DNA of 64,000 nucleotides from Microvirga brassicacearum (GCF_008757455.1 NZ_VCMV01000071.1:62001-126000), one strand, 5' to 3'. Positions 37,157-47,392 are shown, numbered from the stretch's first letter. Numbers and translations are program-made. The notes: generated from the letters alone by a model not told the origin.

Positions 37157-39049
37157 TCAGACGACGAAGAAGTCATTGTAGGTGAGCTTAAGGCCCTTCT
37201 TGAGAACGGCGATCTCGACGGCTTTGCCTAAGCCTGAGCCGTCGATGTCGAGGAAAAGCAGGCCCGTCTTCTTGTTGTAGATGAGGTAGTCGTTGCCATC
37301 CTTGGCTTTATCAATGCTGAAGAACTTCTTGTTCAGCTTCACCGGCTTGGAAGCCGTGCCCTTGCCGAGCTTCTTGCAGAGCGCATTGTCGATCCAGAGC
37401 GTGTCGTCGACCACGTTGAAGTCGGTGATCTTGTCCAGGTTCGTCTTCTTGTTCGGCTTCGTATCGAACACAAAAATATCCTTGCCCGCGGCGCCTGTCA
37501 GCACATCCTTGCCGAGCTTGCCATAGAGCTTGTCGTTCCCCACACCGCCGACAAGCTTGTCGGCCCTCCTCGTGCCGATCAGAACTTGGTCCTGCGATCC
37601 GGGGCTGCTGTCTGGAACGCTCGCAGGCGGCACGATTCCGTCAGCGAATTGGAACGCTTCGATCCCCGAGACAGTGTCGCGCCCGTCCCCGCCGGTCCGG
37701 TTGTCCAGAACCGTGAACGAGCCGTCCTGGTTTTTCGTGACGGTATAGTCTGCGCGCTTGCCGCTGAAGATCGCCCTGTCCTGATCGCCTGCCCCACCAT
37801 CGAGAACGTCGTTGCCGAACCCGCCGGTCAGAACATCGTTCTCTGCCCCGCCATTGAGCCGGTCGTGCCCGGCGCCGCCCCACAGAATGTCGTTCCCGCC
37901 GGCGCCCTCCAGCGTGTCGTTGTGATAGCCGCCATCGAGCTTGTCGACATTGCCCGTGCCGTTCCAGACAAGGCCTGTCACGTGAGCCGGGCTCGAATAA
38001 TGCGTGGTGACCGTGCCGTTCGCGGGCTTCCACTGTGTGGTGTAGTCCGTCCACGCCACGCCCCGTTCCTCCATCGGGTTTTCGAAGGAATAGTAGCTCC
38101 AGAGGAACGACCCGGCGAGCCACTGGCCGCCGTAGTTCTCCATCACCTTGTAGAGCGCGGTGTAGCAATCCACCTGCTCCTGGAGGTCGACGGTGCCGCT
38201 GCCGCCGAACACGCCCGGGTCTTTGTTGGCGCCGTCCATGCTCTTGTAGCCGACCTCGGTGAAGATCACCTTCTTGCCGTATTGCTCGGAGAGCGCCTTG
38301 TAATATTCGACGACGGATTTGCCCCCGTGCAGAGTGTCTCTGATCCACGGGTTGAAATGCGGCTTGGTCCAGGCATCTACGATCTGATCGACGGTCGGAT
38401 CATTGACCGTCGAGGATGGGATATAGGCGTCGACGCCGATATAATCGACCTGATCCCAGAAGCCGACATCCTTCACCGTCCCATAGGTGGCCGCGTAAGT
38501 GATCTTTCCTGAATAGACGGCGCGCACGGCCTCGATGATTTCCGCCCATTTCTGTGTGTAGGTCTTGCCGTCGCTGCAGACCTTGGTCGGATCGATCATG
38601 CTGTCCATCTCGGTGCCGACGCAGAACATCGCTGCGCCTGCCTCCTGCCCCACCTTGGCGTATTCGACCATCATCGCCTTATAGCTGTCGAACCATGCCT
38701 TGGGGTCGGTGGGAGCAAGTTCGGCGCGCCAGACGCGATTGTTGGTTTCGAGGTGAGGCTTGAGCACAACGTTGAGGCCGCGCGCCTTGGCGTCGAGAAT
38801 GGATTGCCTGACCTGCGCAAAGGTGTCGCTCTCGTTGTCCCAGGGATTGTTCGGATCGCCGAGATTCAATGCCACCGAGTTGCTGAATTTATCCGCCTGG
38901 AAGAAATTGGGCACGAGGGTGAGGGTGCTGGCGCCGGTCGCCGCAATCTGATCCATGGCCTTATGGCCAGTATCGGTGATCGCTTGTCCGCCCCAATATG
39001 AAGGCTGTGTGATGCCTTCCCACTCGAAGATCTGACCGGGGATACTCAT
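37157..39049 (-). CDS. Glycoside hydrolase-like TIM barrel with RTX tail
   Basis: A 630-residue protein without signal peptide. Residues 1-340 look like a TIM-barrel glycoside hydrolase (GH113-like or related). The candidate acid/base Glu is in FCVGTEMDSM (near 145) and the nucleophile Glu in KVIFTEVGYKSMDG (near 270); WGGQAITDTGHKAMDQIAAT and VLKPHLETNNRVWRAEL support the fold. Calcium-binding nonapeptides follow (about 370-430 and 495-525: NDTLEGAGGNDILWGGAGHD). Residues 523-630 are the module shared with the protein at 27016-28788, ending NDFFVV, which points to type I secretion. It probably acts on its own or a foreign polysaccharide outside the cell. Confidence 0.8.
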   Translation of the reverse strand: MSIPGQIFEWEGITQPSYWGGQAITDTGHKAMDQIAATGASTLTLVPNFFQADKFSNSVALNLGDPNNPWDNESDTFAQVRQSILDAKARGLNVVLKPHLETNNRVWRAELAPTDPKAWFDSYKAMMVEYAKVGQEAGAAMFCVGTEMDSMIDPTKVCSDGKTYTQKWAEIIEAVRAVYSGKITYAATYGTVKDVGFWDQVDYIGVDAYIPSSTVNDPTVDQIVDAWTKPHFNPWIRDTLHGGKSVVEYYKALSEQYGKKVIFTEVGYKSMDGANKDPGVFGGSGTVDLQEQVDCYTALYKVMENYGGQWLAGSFLWSYYSFENPMEERGVAWTDYTTQWKPANGTVTTHYSSPAHVTGLVWNGTGNVDKLDGGYHNDTLEGAGGNDILWGGAGHDRLNGGAENDVLTGGFGNDVLDGGAGDQDRAIFSGKRADYTVTKNQDGSFTVLDNRTGGDGRDTVSGIEAFQFADGIVPPASVPDSSPGSQDQVLIGTRRADKLVGGVGNDKLYGKLGKDVLTGAAGKDIFVFDTKPNKKTNLDKITDFNVVDDTLWIDNALCKKLGKGTASKPVKLNKKFFSIDKAKDGNDYLIYNKKTGLLFLDIDGSGLGKAVEIAVLKKGLKLTYNDFFVV

Positions 39050-39309
39050 GCCTTAGCCCTCTGTTCGCAATGGATGAGCCGAAGCCTATCAGTCGACTCG
39101 TATATTAAGTTATAACATTGCATATGGTTCCATTGATTATGTCAAACGGCCTCACTGTCCCAGTGATGCGCCCTCCCGCCTACCCGTCCTCAGGCAGAAT
39201 CGTGGCGTTTGCCCACCAACCCGGCTGCTATGGCTCGGGCGCCCAGCCGTTGTGGCGGCATGGGCCCGCGAGTGCGCGTTGAAGCAGGATCGAGCGAAGA
39301 CCTCCAGGC

Positions 39310-39996
39310 TCAGCCGACGGCGCGGCGATCCTCAAGCCAGGTTCCGGTTGCTTTCGTGTCGGCCTCGTGGCTCGGCTCGCGCGTCGGATCAGCCAATGCG
39401 GCCGCTTCCCACTCACGCATGGAAGGCAGCGCCAGGAGGCGCGCCACATAGGCGGCCGAGATTTCGTCGACCTTCAGATTGTAGGTCTGCACGCGAAACG
39501 CCACAGGCGCGAAGAACGCATCCACGGCGGTGAATTTTTCGCCCGCGAGGAATGGGCCGCCGAAGCGGGCGAGGCCGTCGTTCCAGAGTTCCTGCAGCCT
39601 CGCGATATCCTGGCTCAGGGCAGGCGACATTTCCCACAACTGGACCCGGATGCCGCAATTCATCGGGCAGCGCGAGCGCAGGGTGCCAAAGCCTGAATGC
39701 ATCTCGGCGGCTGCGCAGCGCGCCCATGCGCGCGCCGCCGCATCTTGCGGCCAAACGCCCGGATGATGCTCAGCCAGATATTCGGTGATCCCCAGCGAAT
39801 CCCAGACAGTGATGCCGTCGTCGGTCAGGCACGGCACCTGGCCGGTCGGGGAAAACTTGCGGAACGATTGGTAACTCGAACCTTCGGTGAAGAGCACGCC
39901 GCGCTCCGTGAACGGAATCCCAAGCTCGCGCATCAGCACCCACGGCCGAAGCGACCAGGACGAATAGTTCTTGTTGGCGATGAAGAGCTCGTACAT
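39310..39996 (-). CDS. Glutathione S-transferase family protein
   Basis: A 228-residue protein starting at the ATG at 39996 (MYELFIANKNYSSWSLRPWV). The N-terminal thioredoxin fold has YSSWSLRPW, with a Ser near position 12 suited to activating glutathione, and SPTGQVPCLTDDGITVWDSL near 55 for glutathione contacts. The C-terminal helical domain contains FTAVDAFFAPVAFRVQTYNL, the usual N-capping region. The substrate is unknown. Starts farther upstream give no added homology. Confidence 0.92.
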   Translation of the reverse strand: MYELFIANKNYSSWSLRPWVLMRELGIPFTERGVLFTEGSSYQSFRKFSPTGQVPCLTDDGITVWDSLGITEYLAEHHPGVWPQDAAARAWARCAAAEMHSGFGTLRSRCPMNCGIRVQLWEMSPALSQDIARLQELWNDGLARFGGPFLAGEKFTAVDAFFAPVAFRVQTYNLKVDEISAAYVARLLALPSMREWEAAALADPTREPSHEADTKATGTWLEDRRAVG

Positions 39997-40065
39997 GGCG
40001 GTCCGTCCCGATTCGTTTAGCGACAACAGGTGTCATACGCGAAATCGCCGGACCGGCGAAGGCTG

Positions 40066-40938
40066 TCAACGCAGCATCGTCGGCTTGACCCACCAATGCG
40101 GGCGCACTGCCTGGATCTGCCTTGCCGCCGCCGCCGCCGCATCGGCATCGTCGAACAATCCGAAGACCGTCGCGCCAGATCCGGACATGCGCGCGAGCCG
40201 GCAATCCGGCGTCTCGGAGAGCCGACGCAGCACCTCCGTGACGAGCGGCTGCAGGCTGCAGGCAGCGGGCTCAAGGTCGTTGCGCGCATCGCGAAGCGCC
40301 GCCACGAGATCCGCAGCGGAGGTCATCGGCCAATCGCTTGCGGTTGGCGATCGGCGAATTTCCCCCGGCGGCAATCCGAGCGCTCGAAAGATCTCCGGGG
40401 TCGCCACCGGAACGCCGGGATTGACCAGCACGGCGAACAGACGCGGCAGGCGCAAAACGGGCCCGAGAACTTCGCCCGTGCCGCGCATGACGCGTGCACG
40501 CGCTTGCAGGCAGACGAGCACATCGGCCCCCGTCTCGCGCGCGGCATCAACGATGGCCGGATGCGACAGCGGAAGATCGTTCAGCCGCGCGAGCAATCGC
40601 AATGCGGCCGCCGCGTCGGACGAGCCGCCGCCGATGCCGGCCGCGACCGGCAAGCGCTTGACGAGATGAAACACGCCGACCTTCACGCCGGGCATCCGTT
40701 CCACCAACAGGCGCGCTGCCTTGAGGACGAGATTGTCGGCATCATGTCCCGCCGAGACGGCGGTCGGACCGCTTGTTTGCAATCCGAGCGTCGCCCCCGG
40801 CCGCAGGGTCAGGCGATCGCCCGTTCCCGCGAATGCAACGAGGCTGTCGAGCTCGTGATAGCCATCGGCGCGCCGCCCCAGCACATGGAGGCTCAGGTTG
40901 ATCTTGGCGGGAGCGCGGGTGGCGAGCGGAAGCAGCAT
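40066..40938 (-). CDS. ispE: 4-diphosphocytidyl-2-C-methyl-D-erythritol kinase
   Basis: A 290-residue GHMP kinase from the ATG at 40938 ([20 protein letters not shown]). [20 protein letters not shown] at the N terminus and the ATP-binding [20 protein letters not shown] near 95 identify it as IspE, which phosphorylates CDP-methylerythritol in the non-mevalonate isoprenoid pathway. The C-terminal [15 protein letters not shown] is the third GHMP motif. It follows the TPR gene on the same strand with a repeat block between. Confidence 0.96.
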   Translation of the reverse strand: MLLPLATRAPAKINLSLHVLGRRADGYHELDSLVAFAGTGDRLTLRPGATLGLQTSGPTAVSAGHDADNLVLKAARLLVERMPGVKVGVFHLVKRLPVAAGIGGGSSDAAAALRLLARLNDLPLSHPAIVDAARETGADVLVCLQARARVMRGTGEVLGPVLRLPRLFAVLVNPGVPVATPEIFRALGLPPGEIRRSPTASDWPMTSAADLVAALRDARNDLEPAACSLQPLVTEVLRRLSETPDCRLARMSGSGATVFGLFDDADAAAAAARQIQAVRPHWWVKPTMLR

Positions 40939-40989
40939 GGCCCTTCCATGCCCGAGAGCGGCAGCGTTGGGAAGAGACGCCGTCCAGCC

Positions 40990-41149
40990 GGATCCTTCGA
41001 GATGGTCTGCGGGTCTTGGGGTCGAGCAACACCCCATCAGCCTCATGCTGAGGAAGGCCGAAGGCCTGTCTCGAAGCACGAGGCGCCTGGAGAGACCGCT
41101 GGAGGATCCTTCGAGACGCGAGCGTTGCTCGCTCCTCAGGATGAGGCGG
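40990..41149. repeat. Intergenic repeat block with GGATCCTTCGAGA units
   Basis: GGATCCTTCGAGA occurs at 40990-41002 and again at 41104-41116. A partial inverted copy (TCTCGAAG) lies between. Small dyads CCTCATGCTGAGG (41041-41053) and CCTCAGGATGAGG flank it. This is a different family from the C/G-rich palindromes at glyS. Such units are widespread between genes in Hyphomicrobiales. It fills the ispE-TPR spacer. Confidence 0.7.
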
Positions 41150-41174
41150 AGTGAATTCGCAGCGCCCCCGGGGA

Positions 41175-42968
41175 TTAGGTCGGCGGAGAGACCGGCTTCT
41201 CGCCTTCGACGGCGGGTTTGGAATCGTCGAGCCCGTTGTCGATCTTCTTCAGGATCTTGACCAGATCCTCATGCTCGGGGTTCGAATCCTTGGCGTGATT
41301 CCACTGGAATTTTGCCTCGAGCTTGCGACCGACCCGCCAATAGGCATCGCCCAGATGGTCGTTGATGACCGGATCGCCGGCCTTCAATTCAACCGCCTTC
41401 TCGAGTTCGCGCACCGCTTCGTCGTAGCGGCCCATGCGATAATACGCCCAGCCGAGCGAGTCGATGATCATGCCGTCGCGCGGTGCAAGCTCGACGGCGC
41501 GCGTGAGCATCTTGAAGGCCTCGTCGATATTGGTGTTCTGGTCGACCCAAGAATACGCGAGATAGTTCAGAACCTGCGCCTTCCCCTGCGGCAGGGTATC
41601 GGGCACGAGTTCCATCGCTGTCTTCAGATCCGCCTCACCCTTCGACCATTGCTTCGCCCGTTCATACGAGGTGCCGCGATAGAAGAAGAGAATCCAGTGG
41701 CCGCGATCCGGCGTTCCGATCAGTTCGATCGCCTTGCTGTAGGTCTCGGCGGCTTCCGCGAACTGCTTGCGTGAGCGCTGCACGTTGCCAAGGGCGATGA
41801 CCACCTCGACGTCCTGCGGACGCTCCTTCATGAGGCGGCTCAAATGTCCTTCGGCCTCGGCGCCACGGCCGAGCATTTCGAGATTCTGGCCGATGGTGAT
41901 TTCGGCGCTCGGGCGAACCGGTGAATCTTTCGGCACCCGCGCGAAAACCTCATTGGCGCGATCGTATTGCTTCAACCGCTCATAGACATCGCCGAGGGTC
42001 ACAAGCGCGAGCCCGTGATCGGGATTGAGATCGAGCCCGAGGCGCAGATAGATGATGGCGGTGAGCTCATCGCCTTGCGTGTTGCCGACGACGCCGAGAC
42101 CGTAGAGAAGCTCCGCCGCGCCATCCTGCGCAGACGTCACCACCGGCGCCAGGGGCTTGCCGCTTTTGAGGGTTTCCATGGCGGCGCGCACAACGGGGTG
42201 CCGCGGCAGGGCATCGTCGAAGGTCTTGTAGAGCGCCAGCGCCTCATCGCGCCGGCCGCGCTTTGCGAGGAACCGCGCATAGGCATCGACGACCTGGAGC
42301 GTGTTGCGTTCGCCGTCATAGGCCGCCTTGAAGCGCTTTTCGGCCTCGGCCGAATTGCCGACCACGTCGGAAATCAGCGCTGCGTGATATTCGCGAAACT
42401 GATTGAAGGCGCGCTCGCTTTTGAGACGGTCGACGGTCGCCAATGCGCGCTTGCCGTCTTTCGACCCCGCATAGGCCCAGGCCGTCAACAGCGTTGCGGT
42501 CAGGTCCAACTGCCGATCGCGCTTTCCGCCCGCAATCTTGGCGCGGGCATCGCCATAATGGCGCTCTTTCAAATCGCGAACGGCAAGCGCGAATTGCGCC
42601 AGATTGTTGGAGGGATCGCGGGCGGCGAGGCGTTCGGCTGCGCGATACGCTTCATTCATCGAGCCATTGCCGAGAAAGGCCACGAAGCCGCGCTCCAGCA
42701 ATTCCTGATTGCGCGGATCCTCCTGGATGGCCTCGCGGAAGAAAACGGTCGCGGCAGCCGTATCGCGCGCCGAGCCCGCAATGTAGGCGGCCAGGAAATT
42801 TCCCTCCAGGCTTGCGGCCGGCCGGATCGTTTCGGCCGGATCGGTGCTCGCGGCATTTGCGGGAGCGGCAGCGAACCCGACCATCGAGAGCGCGAGAACA
42901 GACAGGCCTTTGCGGGCCAAAGGCAAAATAAAGGTTGGCACTAAACGCGGCTCCACTGATCGCAGCAT
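41175..42968 (-). CDS. Tetratricopeptide repeat protein, exported
   Basis: A 597-residue protein with a signal peptide (about 1-39, ending PANAAS) and many TPR-type helix pairs from about 45 to 580, such as [40 protein letters not shown] and [20 protein letters not shown]. It should be periplasmic or outer-membrane associated and act as a protein-binding scaffold, as with similar long TPR proteins next to ispE or ETF-QO in related genomes (from memory). No enzyme motif is seen. Confidence 0.88.
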   Translation of the reverse strand: MLRSVEPRLVPTFILPLARKGLSVLALSMVGFAAAPANAASTDPAETIRPAASLEGNFLAAYIAGSARDTAAATVFFREAIQEDPRNQELLERGFVAFLGNGSMNEAYRAAERLAARDPSNNLAQFALAVRDLKERHYGDARAKIAGGKRDRQLDLTATLLTAWAYAGSKDGKRALATVDRLKSERAFNQFREYHAALISDVVGNSAEAEKRFKAAYDGERNTLQVVDAYARFLAKRGRRDEALALYKTFDDALPRHPVVRAAMETLKSGKPLAPVVTSAQDGAAELLYGLGVVGNTQGDELTAIIYLRLGLDLNPDHGLALVTLGDVYERLKQYDRANEVFARVPKDSPVRPSAEITIGQNLEMLGRGAEAEGHLSRLMKERPQDVEVVIALGNVQRSRKQFAEAAETYSKAIELIGTPDRGHWILFFYRGTSYERAKQWSKGEADLKTAMELVPDTLPQGKAQVLNYLAYSWVDQNTNIDEAFKMLTRAVELAPRDGMIIDSLGWAYYRMGRYDEAVRELEKAVELKAGDPVINDHLGDAYWRVGRKLEAKFQWNHAKDSNPEHEDLVKILKKIDNGLDDSKPAVEGEKPVSPPT

Positions 42969-43104
42969 CCCGGCACGAGATGTGCGCCAAATCAGGCCGG
43001 AGAATGGCGGTTCCCGGCCAAGGGGGCAAGGGGCGGCGCCCTTGCGGTCAAGCTCTCGTGATGCGGCGGCCCGATCCTGAGCGCCGCGCCACGCAACGAT
43101 TTTC

Positions 43105-44763
43105 TCACATGTTGACGTAATTCGGGCCGCCCCCGCCTTCCGGCGTGACCCAGTTGATGTTCTGGTTGGGGTCTTTGATGTCGCAGGTCTTGCAGTGGAC
43201 GCAGTTCTGCGCGTTGATCACGAAGCGCGGCGCATCGGCCTCCACCCATTCGTAGACCGCAGCCGGGCAGTAATATTGCGAGGGGCCGCCGTAGACGTCG
43301 AGTTCGGAGGCCTTCTGCAGCGCCATGTCATTCACCTTCAGGTGAATCGGCTGATCTTCCTCGTGATTGGTGTTCGAGAGAAACACCGAGGAGAGCCGGT
43401 CGAAGGTGAGAACGCCGTCTGGCCGCGGATATTTGATCGGCGCGACCTCGGAAATGGGCTTGAGCGTCTCGAAATCGGCCTTGCCGTGCTTCATGGTGCC
43501 GAAAAACGACCAGCCGAGAAGCTCGTTCGTCCACATGTCGAAGCCGCCAAGGGCGGTTCCGACCATCGTGCCGAATTTCGACAGGAACGGCTTCACGTTC
43601 CGAACGCGCTTGAGATCCCGGCCGATGGCGGACGAGCGCCAGGAATTCTCGTACTCCGTGACTTCGTCGTGCTGGCGTCCGACCGCAATGGCCGCAAACA
43701 CATGATCGGCGCAGAGGATACCGGACAGAATCGCGTTGTGGCTGCCCTTGATGCGCGGCACGTTCACGAAGCCGGCCGAATCGCCCACGAGGCAGCCGCC
43801 GGGGAAGACGAGTTTCGGCACCGATTGCCAGCCGCCCTCGACAATGGCGCGACCGCCATAACCGATGCGCTTGGCTCCCTCGAAGGTGTCGCGGATCATC
43901 GGGTGGGTCTTGAAGCGCTGCAGCTCTTCAAACGGCGACAGGGTCGGGTTCTTGTAGTTCAAGTGCACCACGAAACCGACCGACACCAGATTATCGTCGA
44001 AATGATAGAGCCAGGAGCCGCCGCCGGTATCGTTCGACAGCGGCCAGCCCATGGAGTGACGGACGAGGCCGGGCCGATGCCGGGCGGGATCCACCTGCCA
44101 GATTTCCTTGACGCCGAGGCCGTATTTCTGGTGATCGCGGCCGTTGGCGAGATCGAACCGGCGGATCAGCTGCTTGGACAGGCTGCCGCGCGAGCCTTCG
44201 GCGAAGATCGTGTATTTGGCGCGAAGTTCCATGCCGCGGGTGAAGCTGGCATTGGGCTCGCCCTCGCGGCCGATGCCCATGTCGCCGGTCGCGATGCCGA
44301 CGATCCGGCCATCCTCTTCGAGAAATTCGGCGGCCGGGAAGCCGGGATAGATTTCAACCCCGAGCTCTTCGGCCTTGCGGCCGAGATAGCGTGCCACGTT
44401 GCCGAGCGAACCAATGAAATTGCCGTGGTTGTTCATGAGTTTCGGCATGAACAGATTGGGCAGGCGCACGCCGCCGGCCGGGCCGAGATAGAGAAATTGA
44501 TCCTCCGTCACCTCGGTCGTGAGGGGCCGGTCACCGTCATTGCGCCATTCCGGCAGCAGCTGGTCGAGGCCGCAGGGGTCGATCACCGCTCCCGAGAGGA
44601 TGTGCGCGCCGATCTCCGAGCCTTTTTCGACCACGACGACCGAGACGTCGCCGCCCTTCCCGGCTGCTTCCTGCTTGAGCCGGATCGCCGCAGCGAGGCC
44701 CGCTGGACCGCCGCCGACGATCACGACGTCGAATTCCATCGATTCACGGGCGGGCAGATCCAT
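43105..44763 (-). CDS. etfD: Electron transfer flavoprotein-ubiquinone oxidoreductase
   Basis: A 552-residue enzyme of normal length. FAD site VVIVGGGPAGLAAAIRLKQE near 10-29; GFVHLNYK-type ubiquinone-binding part in the middle (VGFVVHLNYKNPTLSPFEEL); four-Cys iron-sulfur domain at the C terminus with CVHCKTCDIKDP and an earlier Cys in PSQYYCPAAVYEWV. It passes electrons from reduced ETF, for instance from acyl-CoA dehydrogenases such as that at 10332-12110, to the membrane quinone pool. Confidence 0.98.
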   Translation of the reverse strand: MDLPARESMEFDVVIVGGGPAGLAAAIRLKQEAAGKGGDVSVVVVEKGSEIGAHILSGAVIDPCGLDQLLPEWRNDGDRPLTTEVTEDQFLYLGPAGGVRLPNLFMPKLMNNHGNFIGSLGNVARYLGRKAEELGVEIYPGFPAAEFLEEDGRIVGIATGDMGIGREGEPNASFTRGMELRAKYTIFAEGSRGSLSKQLIRRFDLANGRDHQKYGLGVKEIWQVDPARHRPGLVRHSMGWPLSNDTGGGSWLYHFDDNLVSVGFVVHLNYKNPTLSPFEELQRFKTHPMIRDTFEGAKRIGYGGRAIVEGGWQSVPKLVFPGGCLVGDSAGFVNVPRIKGSHNAILSGILCADHVFAAIAVGRQHDEVTEYENSWRSSAIGRDLKRVRNVKPFLSKFGTMVGTALGGFDMWTNELLGWSFFGTMKHGKADFETLKPISEVAPIKYPRPDGVLTFDRLSSVFLSNTNHEEDQPIHLKVNDMALQKASELDVYGGPSQYYCPAAVYEWVEADAPRFVINAQNCVHCKTCDIKDPNQNINWVTPEGGGGPNYVNM

Positions 44764-45001
44764 TATTGTTCTCCTGGCGCATGATCCGGCGAGCGATCAC
44801 GCGGTTAAGCACCATCCCGAGGTCCGACAATCCGGACCACGGCGCTCATTGTTTACCTATGAACAAGTCGGCCGCACTCCTCAACCTCCCGCTTGGGAAG
44901 TTTTGAACGGTTCCATTTGACCCAAACCGCCCCTGACGCAAGACCGGCCTCCGGAATAATGCCGAGTTGTCCACGTGGCGCGGCCGGCTTACATACGATC
45001 C

Positions 45002-45847
45002 ATGCAGGACCAGCCCCTCGACCGCGACGCGCTCCACGCGATCCTCGATTTCCATATCGAGGCGGGGGTCGACATCGCACTCGACGAAGTGCCGCATAAC
45101 CGGTTCGCCGAGGCTGCGGTCCCCGCACCGGCGCGCAATCCCGAGCCCGCTTCCGAGCGGCCCGAGCCCGCGGCTCTCGCCTCGCCGGAGCCGTCGCGCC
45201 CGCCCCGTCCGCTGCCGGCGCTTGCCGCCTTGGCCCCCGAGGAAGCAGCGTCCCTTGCCCGAGAGCATGCTCGCGATGCGACCTCGCTGGAGGCGCTTGA
45301 AGCGATCCTGCAGAGCTTCGACGGCTGTGCGCTGAAATTCAGCGCCAAGAACCTGGTCTTCTGCGACGGCAACCCGCAAAGCCGCGTTATGCTCATCGGC
45401 GAGGCGCCCGGCGGCGACGAGGACCGGATCGGCAAGCCGTTCATGGGCCGTTCCGGCCAGTTGCTCGATCGGATGCTCGCGGCTATCGGCCTCGACCGGA
45501 CCCAGGTCTATATCGCCAATATCGTGCCGTGGCGTCCTCCTGGAAACCGCACGCCGACGCCGCAGGAAGTCGCGATCTGCAAGCCCTTCATCGCCCGCCA
45601 GATCGAATTGGCGAGCCCCGAATTCCTGCTCTGCCTCGGTGGGCCCTCGACCCAGAACCTGCTTGAGACCAAGGAGGGGATCCTGCGCGCCCGCGGCCGC
45701 TGGCTCACCTACAAGACCGGCGACGGTCGCGCGATCCGCACGCTGCCGACCCTGCATCCGGCCTATCTGCTGCGCCAGCCTCTGCAGAAACGGCTTGGCT
45801 GGCGGGATTTCCAGAGCTTGCGCCGGGCCCTCGACGGGCGCGAATAA
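45002..45847 (+). CDS. Uracil-DNA glycosylase (family 4-like)
   Basis: A 281-residue protein from the ATG at 45002 (MQDQPLDRDALHAILDFHIE); a GTG at 44975 is possible. After a Pro/Ala-rich linker, the glycosylase domain has VMLIGEAPGGDEDRIGKPFM (motif A, GEAPG) near 130, YIANIVPWRPPGNRTPTPQE near 170 and TLHPAYLLRQPLQKR (catalytic-loop His) near 255. Cys residues before motif A (CALKFSAKNLVFCDG) fit the iron-sulfur ligands. It removes uracil from deaminated DNA. Divergent from etfD. Confidence 0.92.
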   Translation: MQDQPLDRDALHAILDFHIEAGVDIALDEVPHNRFAEAAVPAPARNPEPASERPEPAALASPEPSRPPRPLPALAALAPEEAASLAREHARDATSLEALEAILQSFDGCALKFSAKNLVFCDGNPQSRVMLIGEAPGGDEDRIGKPFMGRSGQLLDRMLAAIGLDRTQVYIANIVPWRPPGNRTPTPQEVAICKPFIARQIELASPEFLLCLGGPSTQNLLETKEGILRARGRWLTYKTGDGRAIRTLPTLHPAYLLRQPLQKRLGWRDFQSLRRALDGRE

Positions 45848-45939
45848 GCGGGCTCTTTTGGTCGCGACGGAACTTGCTTATACGCTCCAGCTTATAAGAA
45901 TGCAGCGGCGTGCCGCGATTTTCCGGGAAAGTTTAAGCC

Positions 45940-46812
45940 ATGCGCTGGGATGATTTTCGCCCCTCATCGAATGTCGAGGACCGCCGTGGAATGAGGATGC
46001 CCGGCGGTGCAGGCGGCCTCGGCATCGGCACCATCGTCATACTCGGTCTGGTCGGCTGGGCGCTGGGCATCGATCCGCGCATCCTGATCGGCGGCGCCGA
46101 GATGATCGCCGGCGGCGGCTCCGGCTACGAGCAGCCGCAACAACAGGGCCGGCAGGGCGCGCCGCAAGACGAGATGGGCCGGTTCGCCGCCGCGATCCTC
46201 GGCAACACCGAGGACGTGTGGAAGGACGTGCTGCCAAAACAGGCCAACCGGCAATACCAGCCACCCAAACTCGTGCTCTTTTCCGAAGGGACCCGCTCCG
46301 GCTGCGGCGCCGCCCAATCGGCCATGGGACCGTTCTACTGCCCGCTCGACCAAACGGTTTATATTGACCTCACCTTCTTCCAGGACATGCAGCGCAAATT
46401 CCGGGCCGGCGGCGAGTTCGCCTACGCCTATGTGCTGGCGCACGAGGTCGGTCACCACATCGAAAATCAGCTCGGCATCCTGCCTCGCGTGCAGGCACGA
46501 CAGCGCGAGGTGGGACAATCGGAGGGAAACCTGCTCTCGGTGCGCGTGGAACTGATGGCCGATTGCCTGGCGGGGGTCTGGGCGCATCATTCGCAGGCGC
46601 GCTGGCAATCCCTGGAACCCGGCGATGTGGAGCAGGCTGTGGCCGCGGCCGAGGCCATCGGCGACGATCGCCTGCAGCGCAAGACACAAGGTCAGGTGGT
46701 GCCGGATTCGTTTACCCACGGCTCCTCGGCCCAGCGCGTCCGCTGGCTCACGACCGGCCTGAAGGAGGGCTCGATCCAGGCCTGCGATACGTTCCGGGCG
46801 AGCAGGCTTTAG
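45940..46812 (+). CDS. Neutral zinc metallopeptidase (YpfJ/KPN_02809 family)
   Basis: A 290-residue protein beginning MRWDDFRPSSNVEDRRGMRM, with one N-terminal membrane helix (about 23-50). The zinc motif HEVGH is at 168-172 in YVLAHEVGHHIENQLGILP. ELMADCLAGVWAHHSQ near 205 supplies the third ligand. The rest, such as PFYCPLDQTVYIDLTFFQDM, is typical of this family, whose substrates are unknown. The metallopeptidase assignment is strong. Confidence 0.94.
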   Translation: MRWDDFRPSSNVEDRRGMRMPGGAGGLGIGTIVILGLVGWALGIDPRILIGGAEMIAGGGSGYEQPQQQGRQGAPQDEMGRFAAAILGNTEDVWKDVLPKQANRQYQPPKLVLFSEGTRSGCGAAQSAMGPFYCPLDQTVYIDLTFFQDMQRKFRAGGEFAYAYVLAHEVGHHIENQLGILPRVQARQREVGQSEGNLLSVRVELMADCLAGVWAHHSQARWQSLEPGDVEQAVAAAEAIGDDRLQRKTQGQVVPDSFTHGSSAQRVRWLTTGLKEGSIQACDTFRASRL

Positions 46813-46840
46813 AGCTTGATGCCGAAAGAGCGAGAACCCC

Positions 46841-47392
46841 ATGCCCGGTATCGATGAAACCCGACCGTTCGTGCCGCTTGGCATCGCGGTGCTGACCGTC
46901 TCCGACACCCGCTCGCTTCAGGACGACCGTTCCGGCGACACCCTGTCGGAACGGCTGACGAAGGCCGGTCACGTGCTGGCGGATCGCGCCGTCGTGCCGG
47001 ACAATATCGAGATGATCCGCCGCAAGGTGAAGGCGTGGGTGGCCAATCCGTCCATCGATGTGGTGATCACCACCGGCGGCACCGGTTTCACGGGCCGCGA
47101 CGTGACGCCGGAGGCCATCGAACCCCTGTTCGACAAGCGGATGGAGGGCTTCTCGACCCTCTTCCACCGCATCTCGTTCGATACGGTCGGCACCTCGACG
47201 ATCCAGTCGCGGGCGACCGCCGGACTTGCCGGGACCACCTTCATCTTCGTGCTGCCGGGCTCGCCCGGCGCGTGCAAGGATGCGTGGGACGGCATTCTCG
47301 CGGCTCAGCTCGACTACCGGCACCACCCGTGCAACTTCGTCGAGATCATGCCCCGTCTCGACGAGCATCTGAAACGCGGCAAGCTTACCTGA
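46841..47392 (+). CDS. moaB: Molybdenum cofactor biosynthesis protein MoaB/MogA type
   Basis: A 183-residue protein with the MoaB/MogA fold: LGIAVLTVSDTRSLQDDRSG near 12, VITTGGTGFTGRDVTPEAIE near 75 and FVLPGSPGACKDAWDGIL near 140. It would adenylylate molybdopterin or act at that step. It overlaps the end of the convergent glycosyltransferase-like gene by 8 bases. Confidence 0.93.
   Translation: MPGIDETRPFVPLGIAVLTVSDTRSLQDDRSGDTLSERLTKAGHVLADRAVVPDNIEMIRRKVKAWVANPSIDVVITTGGTGFTGRDVTPEAIEPLFDKRMEGFSTLFHRISFDTVGTSTIQSRATAGLAGTTFIFVLPGSPGACKDAWDGILAAQLDYRHHPCNFVEIMPRLDEHLKRGKLT

Noticed and set aside
43195..44784. Open frame of 529 codons opposite etfD
   Set aside because: Antisense shadow of a gene with intact FAD and iron-sulfur motifs.
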